The notes under the pieces: generated by a model
What the model was told of the DNA's origin: nothing
Database searches by the model: none
The model's input: the letters and a program-made list of their open reading frames with translations, nothing else
NCBI GenBank assembly: GCA_002938075.1
Contig: PTLK01000029.1
Span: 1 to 13,453, forward strand
Direction: 5' to 3'
From: Alphaproteobacteria bacterium MarineAlpha3_Bin3
GTDB lineage: Bacteria > Pseudomonadota > Alphaproteobacteria > Rhodospirillales > Casp-alpha2
Length of the DNA stretch: 13,453 nucleotides
Program-made: the position numbers and the translations under genes
In this document: in pieces, positions 1 to 6,685 of the stretch
Position numbering within the stretch: the first letter of the stretch is position 1
Layout: every line of letters starts with the position of its first letter

Positions 1-109
1 GATCAACATCGACGACCTGATCACCCACCAGATGCCCCTGGACGACATCAACAAGGCGTTCGAGCTGATGCATTCGGGCGAAAGCATCCGCAGCGTCGTT
101 GTCTATTAA
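1..109 (+). CDS. C-terminus of class III-type zinc alcohol dehydrogenase (partial)
   Basis: The window opens inside a gene; the readable frame begins at base 2 and gives 35 residues before TAA at 107-109. The tail reads IDDLITHQMPLDDINKAFEL and ends GESIRSVVVY. This is the typical C-terminus of the COG1062 zinc-dependent alcohol dehydrogenases, which include S-(hydroxymethyl)glutathione dehydrogenase (formaldehyde detoxification). The cofactor and zinc-binding parts lie outside the window, so the substrate cannot be decided: it may be the glutathione-dependent formaldehyde enzyme or a related alcohol dehydrogenase. It is on the same strand as the amidohydrolase that follows 104 bases later, so the two could be cotranscribed. 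Confidence 0.82.
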   Translation, partial: INIDDLITHQMPLDDINKAFELMHSGESIRSVVVY

Positions 110-197
110 GCCAGGGCTCCCCGTTGGAGAAAAAAGCTATAAAATCAATCTCCTAATGGGGCGAAGCGACAAAAATCCAGATTATCCGGAATAAAAC

Positions 198-206
198 AGG
201 GAAGGG
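198..206 (+). promoter_or_regulatory. Ribosome binding site of the amidohydrolase
   Basis: AGGGAAGGG ends 7 bases before the ATG at 214. It is a near-ideal Shine-Dalgarno match and fixes this start over the downstream in-frame ATGs. Confidence 0.75.
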
Positions 207-213
207 CGCATCC

Positions 214-1368
214 ATGCAATACCAAGTTATTTCCGCCGACGGTCACATCGACCTGCCGTGGCTGCCGCCCGACCTGTTTACCGCCAATGCCTCCAAGGAA
301 TTCAAGGACCGTATGCCCTACGTCACCGACAGCGGCAAGGGTCCGATCTGGGTCGCCAACAATGGCATTCAGTTCGGCCACCAGAACGGCATGGGCCTGG
401 GCGGCAGGGAATACGTGCCGGGGAAAATTCACCGCTCCGACCGCATGGCCGCCGAGGGCCTTTACGAGGACGGCAAGAAGGGCATCCGCCGGATCACCGA
501 CCCGGACCTGAGGGTCAAGGACCAGGACCGCGACGGCGTCCATGCCGAGGTGCTGTACGGGATCGCTGGGCGCACCATGCGGCTCCGCGACCCGGAGGCG
601 GCGGCCGAAATGATGCGTATCTATAACCAATGGCTGGCCGATTTCTGCGACACCTACCCCGACCGTTTCGCCGGGCTGGCGGCCATCCCCAACCACGACG
701 TCGCCGCCGCCGTGGCCGAGATCGGGCGGGTGACTAAACGTGGTGGTTTGCGCGGGCTTGAGGTCGCCAACACCGTCGACATGACGCCGCTTTACGAACC
801 CGAGTGGGAGCCTTTGTGGCAGGCGGTCGATGATTGCGGCCTGGCGCTCCATTTTCATACCTCGGGCGGCGAGAAACCGGCGACCAAGGGGCTTGAGCCC
901 CTGCAGGCGCGCCAGGCCCACGCCGTCTATATCACCGGCTTCCAGATGGGAATGTCGAAGCTGTTGATGGAAATCATCTACGGCGGCGTGCTCGAAGCCC
1001 ATCCCAGCCTTCGCCTGGTCATCGCCGAAAGCGGCATCGGCTGGATTCCCTATATCCTGGAGCGCATGGATCTGGAATGGGAAGACCAGTACAAGGACCT
1101 GACCCTGACCATGAAGCCCAGCGATTACTGGCATCGTCAGTGCAAGGCGACCTACCAAAGCGATCAGGTCGGCCTTCGGCTCCTCGACGTGCTGGGCGAG
1201 GACAACGTCATGTGGGGGTCCGATTTTCCCCACATGGACGGGGTGTGGCCGGACTCCCAGGAATTCATCGACAACGAACTCGGCCACCTGCCGGCCAAGA
1301 CCCGGGCCAAGATCGTCTGCGAAAACGCCGCAAGCCTCTATGGGTTTTTAGACAATAAAGTAAATTAA
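214..1368 (+). CDS. Amidohydrolase-2 family metal-dependent hydrolase/decarboxylase
   Basis: This 384-residue cytoplasmic protein has no signal peptide and fits the amidohydrolase-2 (PF04909) TIM-barrel family, which includes ACMSD-type decarboxylases and hydrolases. Visible landmarks are the first-strand motif SADGHID (H11), the metal-site strand ALHFHT (H213, H215), AESGIGW (272 region) and WGSDFPHMDG with the late catalytic Asp at D337. The first-strand motif is H-I-D and not the classic HxH, as in many family members that start SADSHV. The start is supported by a strong Shine-Dalgarno stretch, AGGGAAGGG at 198-206, 7 bases before ATG. It follows an alcohol dehydrogenase tail, so a role in catabolism of an alcohol- or aldehyde-derived acid is possible. 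The substrate cannot be read from sequence. Confidence 0.9.
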   Translation: MQYQVISADGHIDLPWLPPDLFTANASKEFKDRMPYVTDSGKGPIWVANNGIQFGHQNGMGLGGREYVPGKIHRSDRMAAEGLYEDGKKGIRRITDPDLRVKDQDRDGVHAEVLYGIAGRTMRLRDPEAAAEMMRIYNQWLADFCDTYPDRFAGLAAIPNHDVAAAVAEIGRVTKRGGLRGLEVANTVDMTPLYEPEWEPLWQAVDDCGLALHFHTSGGEKPATKGLEPLQARQAHAVYITGFQMGMSKLLMEIIYGGVLEAHPSLRLVIAESGIGWIPYILERMDLEWEDQYKDLTLTMKPSDYWHRQCKATYQSDQVGLRLLDVLGEDNVMWGSDFPHMDGVWPDSQEFIDNELGHLPAKTRAKIVCENAASLYGFLDNKVN

Positions 1369-1487
1369 GACAGTGGCTTATCAATATGGACGTTAAGGCA
1401 AAAAACGATAATTGTCGATAGCTAATACCACTATTCCGTATATATTAGGGCATAGAAAAAACAGGGAAGTTCTAGGGGAAGCCTACC
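1369..1487 (+). promoter_or_regulatory. AT-rich leader, probable promoter region of the ABC-like gene
   Basis: This 119-base gap is clearly richer in A and T than the flanking genes. It contains a separated inverted repeat, CTAATA at 1422-1427 and TATTAG at 1443-1448, and a TATATTAG stretch that could hold a -10 element. I could not find a -35 box at good spacing. It ends in a strong Shine-Dalgarno, AGGGGAA at 1474-1480, 7 bases before the ATG at 1488. That the gene has its own promoter here is inferred from composition and position. Confidence 0.4.
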
Positions 1488-4400
1488 ATGGATAAAAGCA
1501 TCTTTCAGTACATCTGGCGCAACAGCAAGGGCCAGCAGCTCACCATCATGGCGATGACGGCATGCTCGTTCCCGTTCCTGCTGATGGCGCTCAAACTGCC
1601 GAAGACCATCATCAACGACGCCATCGACGGAAAGGACTTTCCGAAGGACCTTTTCGACCTGGGCCTCGGGTTGGGGCAGATCGAATACCTGCTCGTACTG
1701 TGCGCCGCCCTGTTCTTTCTGATCGTCATCAACATCGCGTTTTCCAAGACCATCAACACCTACAAGGGCGTGTCGTCGGAAAGGATGCTCAGGCGGCTCC
1801 GTTATCAGCTCTACGAGCGCATTCTCCGCTTCCCCAAGCGGCATTTCCAGAAAGTCACCCCGTCGGAGCTGTCGGCGATGATCACGGCCGAGGTCGAGCC
1901 CTTGGGTTTCTTCATCGGCGAATCGTTCGCCGTTCCCGTGGTCCAGGGCGGGACCATGATCACGATCCTGTACTTCATGATTTCCGAGGACCCGATCCTG
2001 GGTTTGGTCGCCATTTCTATGGTCCCTATACAGGCATGGCTGATCCCGAAAATGCAGCGCAAGATCAATGCACTGGGCAAGGAAAGGGTGACCAAGGCGC
2101 GACACCTCGCCGGACGGGTCGGCGAATCGTGCCTCGGCGTCAGCGACGTCCATACCAACGACACGTCGGGCTACATGCTGGCCGAATTGTCGCGCCGGCT
2201 GGGCGTTATCTTCTCTATCCGGGTCGAGCTGTACGAGAAAAAATTCTTCATGAAGGGGCTCAACAACTTCCTGAGCCAGCTGACGCCGCTGATCTTCTAT
2301 TCCGTGGGCGGCGTCCTGATCATCAACGGCGATTTGTCCCTGGGCGCCCTGGTCGCGGTGCTGGCGGCTTACGCCCGGTTCACGACGCCGTGGCGGGAAC
2401 TGTTGAAGTATTACCAGCGTCTTCAAGATTCGCGGATCAAGTACGAACAACTGATCGAACAGTTCCAGCCCAACGACATGCTCGACCCGGCCTTGCAGCA
2501 AGATCGCCCCGAGACCCTTCCCGGGCTCAAGGGCACGATCGAGCTCAAGAACATCAGCCTGGTCGAGGACGGGGTCAAGGCCCTGGACGACATTTCGTTC
2601 AAGATCGAACCCGGCACCCGCGCCGCCATCGTCACCGATCCGGGTTCGCGGGATAAGATCGCCCACCTGATGTCGAGGCTGATCCTTCCGACCGTCGGCA
2701 CCATCACCATCGGCGATTCCAGACTTTCCATGCTTCCGGAATCCATCACCGGTTCGGCCATCGGCCACATCGGGCTGGAATCCTACATTTTCGACGGCAC
2801 CATCGAAAACAACATGTTGTTCGGGTTGATGCACACGCCCGTTGACAACGGCAAAGGCGAAAACGATCCCCACTGGGACTTCAAGGAAGCCCAAGCCTCA
2901 GGCAATACCACCGCCGACGTGGACGCCGACTGGATCGATGTCAAATCCCTTGGCTTGGCCGACAAGGGCGAATTAAAGGCATGGCTGACGAATGTCATCC
3001 ATGCCCTCGAATTGGATGAAAGCCTAGCCGCGAAGTCGCAGACCATGGAACTGAATCCGGAAAAACACCCCGAGCTTGCGGCAAAACTGATGGAGGCGCG
3101 CGAGAAGATCGCCGCCAGGCTCAATGCCAACCTCGACGACAAGGACCTGATCTATCCGTTCAAGGACGATCAGTACAATTCCAACGCCGACATCGCCGCC
3201 AACCTGGTGTTCGGCGAGGCCGTCGAGGAGGAATTCCAGACCAAGAACCTCCACGACAACCCGCACGTCCTGGCGGCGCTGGAGGAATTCGACCTCAAGG
3301 CCCCCTTCCTCGAGATCGGACAGAAGTTCGCCGGAACCATCGTCGACCTGTTCGGCGACATCGGCGAAGATCAGCCGCTGCCCGACGAGTTCGGCTTCCT
3401 CGACTATGAAACCTTCCAAAAACTGAAAACCCAGACCATCCAGGCCGACCGTGAGGGTCTGGACAGCCTCGGCGACGAGGAACGGGCGCTGCTGATAAGG
3501 CTGACCTTCGAGCTGATCGTCGACCGCCACCGCTTCGGCCTCGTCGACGACGCCATGAAGGACAAGATCCTCCAGGCGCGGAAGTTCTTCAGGGAAAACC
3601 TGCCCGAGGAAAAACAGGCCGGGATCGCGTTTTTCGCCGAGGATACCTACAACCCGAAACTCAACACCCAGCGCAATATGCTGATGGGAACCATCAACCA
3701 CACCATCCCCCACGCCGAGGAGCGGCTCAACGACATCATTTTCAAGGTGCTGGAGGAAATGGACCTGACCGAGGACATGATCCATCTGGCGACCAGAGCC
3801 CCGGTCGGCGTCGGCGGTTCCAAGCTGTCGCAGGCCGACCGGCAAAAGGTCGTTTTGGCCCGCAGCCTGATCAAGAAGCCGGACATCGTCATCTTCAACG
3901 AAGCCCTGAGCGCCCTGGACCGGAAGACCCAGGACCGCATCCGCGGCAAAATGTTCGAGCTTCTACCCGAAACGACGTTCGTTTTCGTCACCGGCGAAGC
4001 GCCTGAAAACAGCGAATTCGGCCGGATCCTTACCATCCATAACGGCCGCCTTGAAGGCAACGACGAGGCCGCCCCGGCGCCGCAAGAGGAAGGCGAAGGC
4101 GAGGCTTCCAACATCAACACCGAAGCCGCGGTGCTGGCCAATATTCCACTGTTTACCGGGATCGATTCCAACCAGTTGAAATTGTTGGCGTTCCACAGCC
4201 AACCGATGGAATTCAAGGCCGGGGAAAACCTCATTACCCAGGGCGAACAAGGCGAAGCCGCCTACGTCATTCTCGAAGGCAAGGTCAAAATCCTGCTCGA
4301 AGGCGACGATGAAATCGTCCTCGCGGAAAGGGGGGAAAACGCCCTGTTGGGCGAACTGAGCCTGCTGAGCGACAGCGTCACCACGGCTACCGTGCGCGCC

Positions 4401-4544
4401 GAAACCAAGGTGACGGCATTGCAGATCAAGAAGGAAATGTTCATCCAGCTTCTGGAAAGCGATGCGGTGGTGGCGTCCCACGTCGCCCGCTTGATCAGCG
4501 ACAAACTTGTCGAATCACTGCAATTGCTGTCCAAGGCGGCGTGA
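1488..4544 (+). CDS. Degenerate ABC exporter-like protein (membrane domain + split NBD) with C-terminal cNMP-binding-type domain
   Basis: The protein has 1018 residues. Residues 1-320 resemble an ABC exporter membrane domain, with hydrophobic segments near 20-35, 66-86, 145-185 and 260-295. An ATPase-like domain starts near 348, and a CRP-like cyclic-nucleotide-binding fold covers about 885-992. The ATPase motifs are altered. The Walker A region is TDPGSRDKI (383-391), with the Lys position occupied by D389. The Q-loop Gln is L430, the signature is LSQAD (780-784), the Walker B Asp is N804 (E805 kept) and the switch His is G836. SALD (808-811) is intact. About 325 acidic, helix-prone residues (445-770) separate the two halves of the ATPase domain. 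In the cNMP domain the phosphate-contacting Arg appears replaced by T965. Normal ATP-driven export is therefore unlikely; a scaffold or regulated membrane role fits better. The methyltransferase starts 9 bases downstream, suggesting an operon. It may still act as a half-transporter with an active partner. Confidence 0.88.
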   Translation: MDKSIFQYIWRNSKGQQLTIMAMTACSFPFLLMALKLPKTIINDAIDGKDFPKDLFDLGLGLGQIEYLLVLCAALFFLIVINIAFSKTINTYKGVSSERMLRRLRYQLYERILRFPKRHFQKVTPSELSAMITAEVEPLGFFIGESFAVPVVQGGTMITILYFMISEDPILGLVAISMVPIQAWLIPKMQRKINALGKERVTKARHLAGRVGESCLGVSDVHTNDTSGYMLAELSRRLGVIFSIRVELYEKKFFMKGLNNFLSQLTPLIFYSVGGVLIINGDLSLGALVAVLAAYARFTTPWRELLKYYQRLQDSRIKYEQLIEQFQPNDMLDPALQQDRPETLPGLKGTIELKNISLVEDGVKALDDISFKIEPGTRAAIVTDPGSRDKIAHLMSRLILPTVGTITIGDSRLSMLPESITGSAIGHIGLESYIFDGTIENNMLFGLMHTPVDNGKGENDPHWDFKEAQASGNTTADVDADWIDVKSLGLADKGELKAWLTNVIHALELDESLAAKSQTMELNPEKHPELAAKLMEAREKIAARLNANLDDKDLIYPFKDDQYNSNADIAANLVFGEAVEEEFQTKNLHDNPHVLAALEEFDLKAPFLEIGQKFAGTIVDLFGDIGEDQPLPDEFGFLDYETFQKLKTQTIQADREGLDSLGDEERALLIRLTFELIVDRHRFGLVDDAMKDKILQARKFFRENLPEEKQAGIAFFAEDTYNPKLNTQRNMLMGTINHTIPHAEERLNDIIFKVLEEMDLTEDMIHLATRAPVGVGGSKLSQADRQKVVLARSLIKKPDIVIFNEALSALDRKTQDRIRGKMFELLPETTFVFVTGEAPENSEFGRILTIHNGRLEGNDEAAPAPQEEGEGEASNINTEAAVLANIPLFTGIDSNQLKLLAFHSQPMEFKAGENLITQGEQGEAAYVILEGKVKILLEGDDEIVLAERGENALLGELSLLSDSVTTATVRAETKVTALQIKKEMFIQLLESDAVVASHVARLISDKLVESLQLLSKAA

Positions 4545-4553
4545 CCGAACCGA

Positions 4554-5204
4554 ATGTCAAATGAAAACAGTTTCTATCAGGATATCCTGAAGGGGCTGGG
4601 AGTCTATTTCGATAGCCCCTTCATCGCCGATATCCGCCAAACCGCCCAACGCTTCCCCAGTCCGGACCTGGGCTACGCCCTGAACCGCAACCAGGTCACG
4701 TCGAAGAAATGGCTCGTCGATACCCTGTTTGAAACCACCGGCGGGGAATTGGGCCGGGTCTGCATCCTCGGCGGCTGGTACGGCGTTTTGGGCGCCATGC
4801 TGCTGCACGACGGGCGGTTCGGCATCTCATCCGTTTGCAGCGTCGACATGGATCCGTCCTGCGAAGCCGTCGCCGCGAGCCTCAACCGGACCCATGCCGA
4901 AAGCGGCAAGTTCACCTCCCTGACCGCCGACATGGTCGACCTGGATTACGGGGAAGAAGATTTCGACCTCATCATCAACACCAGTTGCGAACACCTCGAA
5001 AGGATCGGCGACTGGTTCGCCCGCATTCCTGGGGGCCCGCTTCTGACCCTGCAATCGAACAATTATTACGGCATCGACGGGCACGTGAACTGCGTCGACG
5101 ACCTGGGCGCCTTCAAGGCGCAGGTGCCGTTGTCGGAACTGTTGTTCGAAGGCGAACGGGAACTGCCGTCCTACACCCGCTTCATGCTCATCGGGCGCAA
5201 GTAG
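4554..5204 (+). CDS. Class I SAM-dependent methyltransferase-like protein
   Basis: This is a 216-residue soluble protein with a Rossmann-like core. The glycine-rich SAM loop reads VCILGGWYGVLG (69-80). An acidic residue follows in strand 2 (VDMD, D98-D100), then TADMVDL (124-130) and a strand-4 motif DLIINTSCEHL (138-148). The order is that of class I methyltransferases, but no substrate-specific motif is recognised. Its start lies 9 bases after the stop of the ABC-like gene, so the two are probably translated from one transcript. No strong Shine-Dalgarno is seen, which suggests dependence on upstream translation. Its TAG stop lies 3 bases from the opposing stop of the glycosyltransferase. 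The target could be a small molecule, glycan or protein; a glycan is suggested only by the neighbours. Confidence 0.78.
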   Translation: MSNENSFYQDILKGLGVYFDSPFIADIRQTAQRFPSPDLGYALNRNQVTSKKWLVDTLFETTGGELGRVCILGGWYGVLGAMLLHDGRFGISSVCSVDMDPSCEAVAASLNRTHAESGKFTSLTADMVDLDYGEEDFDLIINTSCEHLERIGDWFARIPGGPLLTLQSNNYYGIDGHVNCVDDLGAFKAQVPLSELLFEGERELPSYTRFMLIGRK

Positions 5205-5207
5205 GCC

Positions 5208-6380
5208 TTACCTATCGAGCCAGGACATAACCAGCCGGGCGCTGTTTTCGGCGCCGTCCAAGTCAATTCCCCCCGGTTCCGGTGCCGGGCCGCCGGCGGC
5301 CGCGTCGACGGCGGCGGCCAGGGTCTCGGGGCCAAGGGCGGTTTCTTCGACCACGTGGGCCAAGCCTCTTTCATTCAGGCGCTGGGCGCGAAAGGATTGT
5401 TCGGTTTCGCCGCCGGCCGAATAAGGCACCACCACCGCCCGGCAGCCGGCCCGAAGAAGCTCCGCCACCGTGTTGTACCCGGCCTGGGAAACGGAAACCG
5501 CGCACCGGGACAGCAGCGAGGGAAAATCGTCCCGGTTGGCCTCGACGGTGACGCCTTGTGGCGCGGCGGCCACCAGCCGGGCGCGTTCGTCCCCGGCAAG
5601 GTTCGGCCCCGCCAACAGCCGCCACGGCCGGTCCTTGAGGTTTGACAAGGGCCGGGCGGCAAGCGCGGCGCGCAACAAGGCGCCGCTGTCGGTGGCGCCG
5701 CCACCGGCCGAAACCAGGACCTCGCCGCCGGCTTGGTCGCCTTGGTTTCCGTCATTTGCCGATTCCCCGGCCGGGGCCGGGTCGGCTACCAGGCCGGTGT
5801 AATGGACCTTGGCGGCGAATTTGCCGGCCGCCGGAAACGTCTCATCCAGGGCGGCGAAGGCGGGGTCGCCGTGGACAAGGACGAAATCGAAGAACCCGTT
5901 TACCCGGTCCACGGTTTCGCGGTTACGCTCCGGCTTCTTGCTCCCCTGCAGGATGTCGCGGACCGAACAGACGATCAGCGGTTTCGGATCGCGGGATGCC
6001 GTCGCCTCCAGGAACGCCAGCAGCTCGAAACCCATTTGCCGGCGGCCGAAGGGAAACGCCTCGATGATGACGGCGTCGGGGGCGCTTTCCCGGAACAGCG
6101 CCAGCAGGGCTTCCCGGCGGCGTTCCTTGAACGCCTCGTCGACGGGGTCGCCCCGGCCGTCGCGGAGGTTGGCGAAATCCCCGTCCGGACATTGCACGGG
6201 CGCCAATTGATGCAGGGTCGCGCCGCCGGCGTTTAGGCCGGGGACCGGCCGACCGCCGGAAACCAGGTCCACCGCCAGCCCCGCCGCCGTCATCGCCCGC
6301 ACGATCCGGGCGGCGCGGTACAGATGCCCGACCCCTTGCAGGTGCTGGACGTAAAACAAGACCCTAGTAGCCTGTATCAT
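5208..6380 (-). CDS. MurG/COG4671-like GT-B glycosyltransferase with MITE-derived start
   Basis: This 390-residue GT-B fold protein probably transfers a sugar from a nucleotide donor. The N-terminal strand and loop VLFYVQHLQGVGHL (7-20) carry the GxGH motif. The C-terminal donor-binding half shows VSAGGGATD (223-231), SQAGYNTVAELL (298-309) and YSAGGETEQ (320-328), as in MurG and COG4671 proteins. There is no signal peptide or membrane segment. The first five codons (MIQAT) come from the terminal repeat of a mobile element; the gene's own sequence resumes at Arg6. Deleting the element gives MSPARVLFYV, whose ATG would overlap the phosphatase stop. The present ATG has AGGGG 10 bases upstream, also supplied by the element. 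It is the last gene of a four-gene minus-strand operon. Acceptor and donor are unknown. Confidence 0.87.
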   Translation of the reverse strand: MIQATRVLFYVQHLQGVGHLYRAARIVRAMTAAGLAVDLVSGGRPVPGLNAGGATLHQLAPVQCPDGDFANLRDGRGDPVDEAFKERRREALLALFRESAPDAVIIEAFPFGRRQMGFELLAFLEATASRDPKPLIVCSVRDILQGSKKPERNRETVDRVNGFFDFVLVHGDPAFAALDETFPAAGKFAAKVHYTGLVADPAPAGESANDGNQGDQAGGEVLVSAGGGATDSGALLRAALAARPLSNLKDRPWRLLAGPNLAGDERARLVAAAPQGVTVEANRDDFPSLLSRCAVSVSQAGYNTVAELLRAGCRAVVVPYSAGGETEQSFRAQRLNERGLAHVVEETALGPETLAAAVDAAAGGPAPEPGGIDLDGAENSARLVMSWLDR

Positions 6381-6399
6381 CTAAATTGTACCCCTACGA
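6364..6399 (+). repeat. Left terminal inverted repeat of the MITE
   Basis: This 36-base repeat, counted with its CTAG flank, is identical in reverse complement to 6640-6675. Identity stops at 6400/6639 inside and at 6363/6676 outside. It includes the new ATG (complement of 6378-6380) and the AGGGG (complement of 6391-6395) that now serve the glycosyltransferase. Confidence 0.95.
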
Positions 6400-6685
6400 C
6401 GGCGTTGCGAGGTTTCCGGCTAGGAGCGCGGTGCGCCTGCCTGCGCGAAGCCGGAGCTTCGCTTCGGCGAAGGCAGGCCGTGGTGCCAACCCACCACAAG
6501 CGGCGCGCGACGACGTCCGGAAGCCTCGCAACGCCGCCCTCCGGGTCGCTTTCCCCGTCCCCTCGGGGCGTCGAAAACGCTTGCCGATGGGCCGCCATCG
6601 CCTGCGCGCCTCCTCCTGCCAAGGAAACGGGGAAAGCGATCGTAGGGGTACAATTTAGATGATACAGGCTACTAGCGGGGCTCAT
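6377..6685 (-). CDS. Element-spanning coupling ORF starting at the ancestral glycosyltransferase ATG
   Basis: This frame has 102 codons. Its ATG (6683-6685) overlaps the phosphatase TGA as ATGA and was evidently the original start of the glycosyltransferase. After MSPA it enters the MITE and stays open through it, ending VGVQFR followed by TGA at 6377-6379. That TGA overlaps the new glycosyltransferase ATG (6378-6380), again as ATGA. The peptide is arginine- and alanine-rich, matches no family I know and may have no function of its own. The useful property may be that ribosomes leaving the phosphatase can reach the new start without a break. Whether it is translated is not known. Confidence 0.4.
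   Translation of the reverse strand: MSPASSLYHLNCTPTIAFPVSLAGGGAQAMAAHRQAFSTPRGDGESDPEGGVARLPDVVARRLWWVGTTACLRRSEAPASRRQAHRAPSRKPRNAVVGVQFR
6391..6395 (-). promoter_or_regulatory. Element-supplied ribosome binding site
   Basis: On the minus strand this reads AGGGG, followed by 10 bases and then the ATG at 6378-6380. It lies in the terminal repeat, so both the site and the start codon come from the mobile element. The spacing is slightly long but usable. Confidence 0.5.
6400..6536. repeat. Internal long stem-loop 1 of the MITE
   Basis: The 20 bases at 6400-6419 pair with 6517-6536 with a single mismatch, which is a G-U pair in one RNA strand. A smaller stem is nested in the loop: GCCTGCCT at 6435-6442 with AGGCAGGC at 6471-6478. 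Transcribed RNA would fold into a long branched hairpin. Confidence 0.8.
6546..6639. repeat. Internal stem-loop 2 of the MITE
   Basis: TCGCTTTCCCCGT at 6546-6558 is perfectly complementary to ACGGGGAAAGCGA at 6627-6639 (13 base pairs). With the terminal repeats paired and stem-loop 1 formed, the element would fold as a three-way junction. Confidence 0.8.
6640..6675 (-). repeat. Right terminal inverted repeat of the MITE
   Basis: This is the perfect reverse complement of 6364-6399. Read on the plus strand it also presents AGGGG followed 10 bases later by ATG (6659-6661), but that outward frame runs antisense into the phosphatase gene and stops after about 30 codons. It ends 6 bases before the phosphatase stop codon. 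Confidence 0.95.

Larger units (their letters stand above)
6365..6674. mobile_element. IS630/Tc1-mariner-type MITE, about 306 bp between TA target duplications
   Basis: Positions 6364-6399 and 6640-6675 are perfect inverted copies of 36 bases. Both outer ends read CTAG (6364-6367 and 6672-6675), consistent with insertion at a CTAG site and duplication of TA, the habit of IS630/Tc1-mariner elements. The interior codes for no transposase, so any movement would need an enzyme supplied in trans. Removing 6365-6672 or the equivalent joins C-TA-G and restores a perfect gene junction, which is strong evidence of a real insertion. The inner part contains two further stem-loops (6400-6536 and 6546-6639). 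Family assignment rests on the TA/CTAG target and small size, not on a match to a named element. Confidence 0.88.

Noticed and set aside
110..140. CTCC-CCGTT-GGAG followed by A residues after the alcohol dehydrogenase stop
   Set aside because: The stem is very short and is followed by A, not T, on the coding strand, so it is not a credible terminator. No well-spaced promoter boxes were found around the nearby TATAAA either.
145..1287. 380-codon open frame on the minus strand opposite the amidohydrolase
   Set aside because: The plus-strand frame has clear family motifs and a strong ribosome binding site; the minus frame has neither.
1431..2894. 487-codon open frame on the minus strand opposite the ABC-like gene
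   Set aside because: It is the antisense shadow of a well-supported membrane protein in GC-rich DNA. Its translation is low-complexity (runs of G, D, H, Q, R), with no domain motif and no sensible start signal.
3024..3845. 273-codon minus-strand open frame opposite the insertion of the ABC-like protein
   Set aside because: I considered whether the insertion might really be a separate antisense gene. The minus translation is Val/Leu/Asp/Glu-rich shadow sequence without motifs, and the plus frame is continuous with conserved ATPase segments on both sides.
5190..5230. Possible bidirectional terminator between the convergent methyltransferase and glycosyltransferase genes
   Set aside because: Only 3 bases separate the two stops, and no inverted repeat with T-runs is visible in the surrounding 40 bases.
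6324..6662. Plus-strand open frames crossing the MITE
   Set aside because: They start in antisense sequence of the glycosyltransferase or inside the inverted repeats, code for arginine-rich low-complexity peptides and match no transposase.
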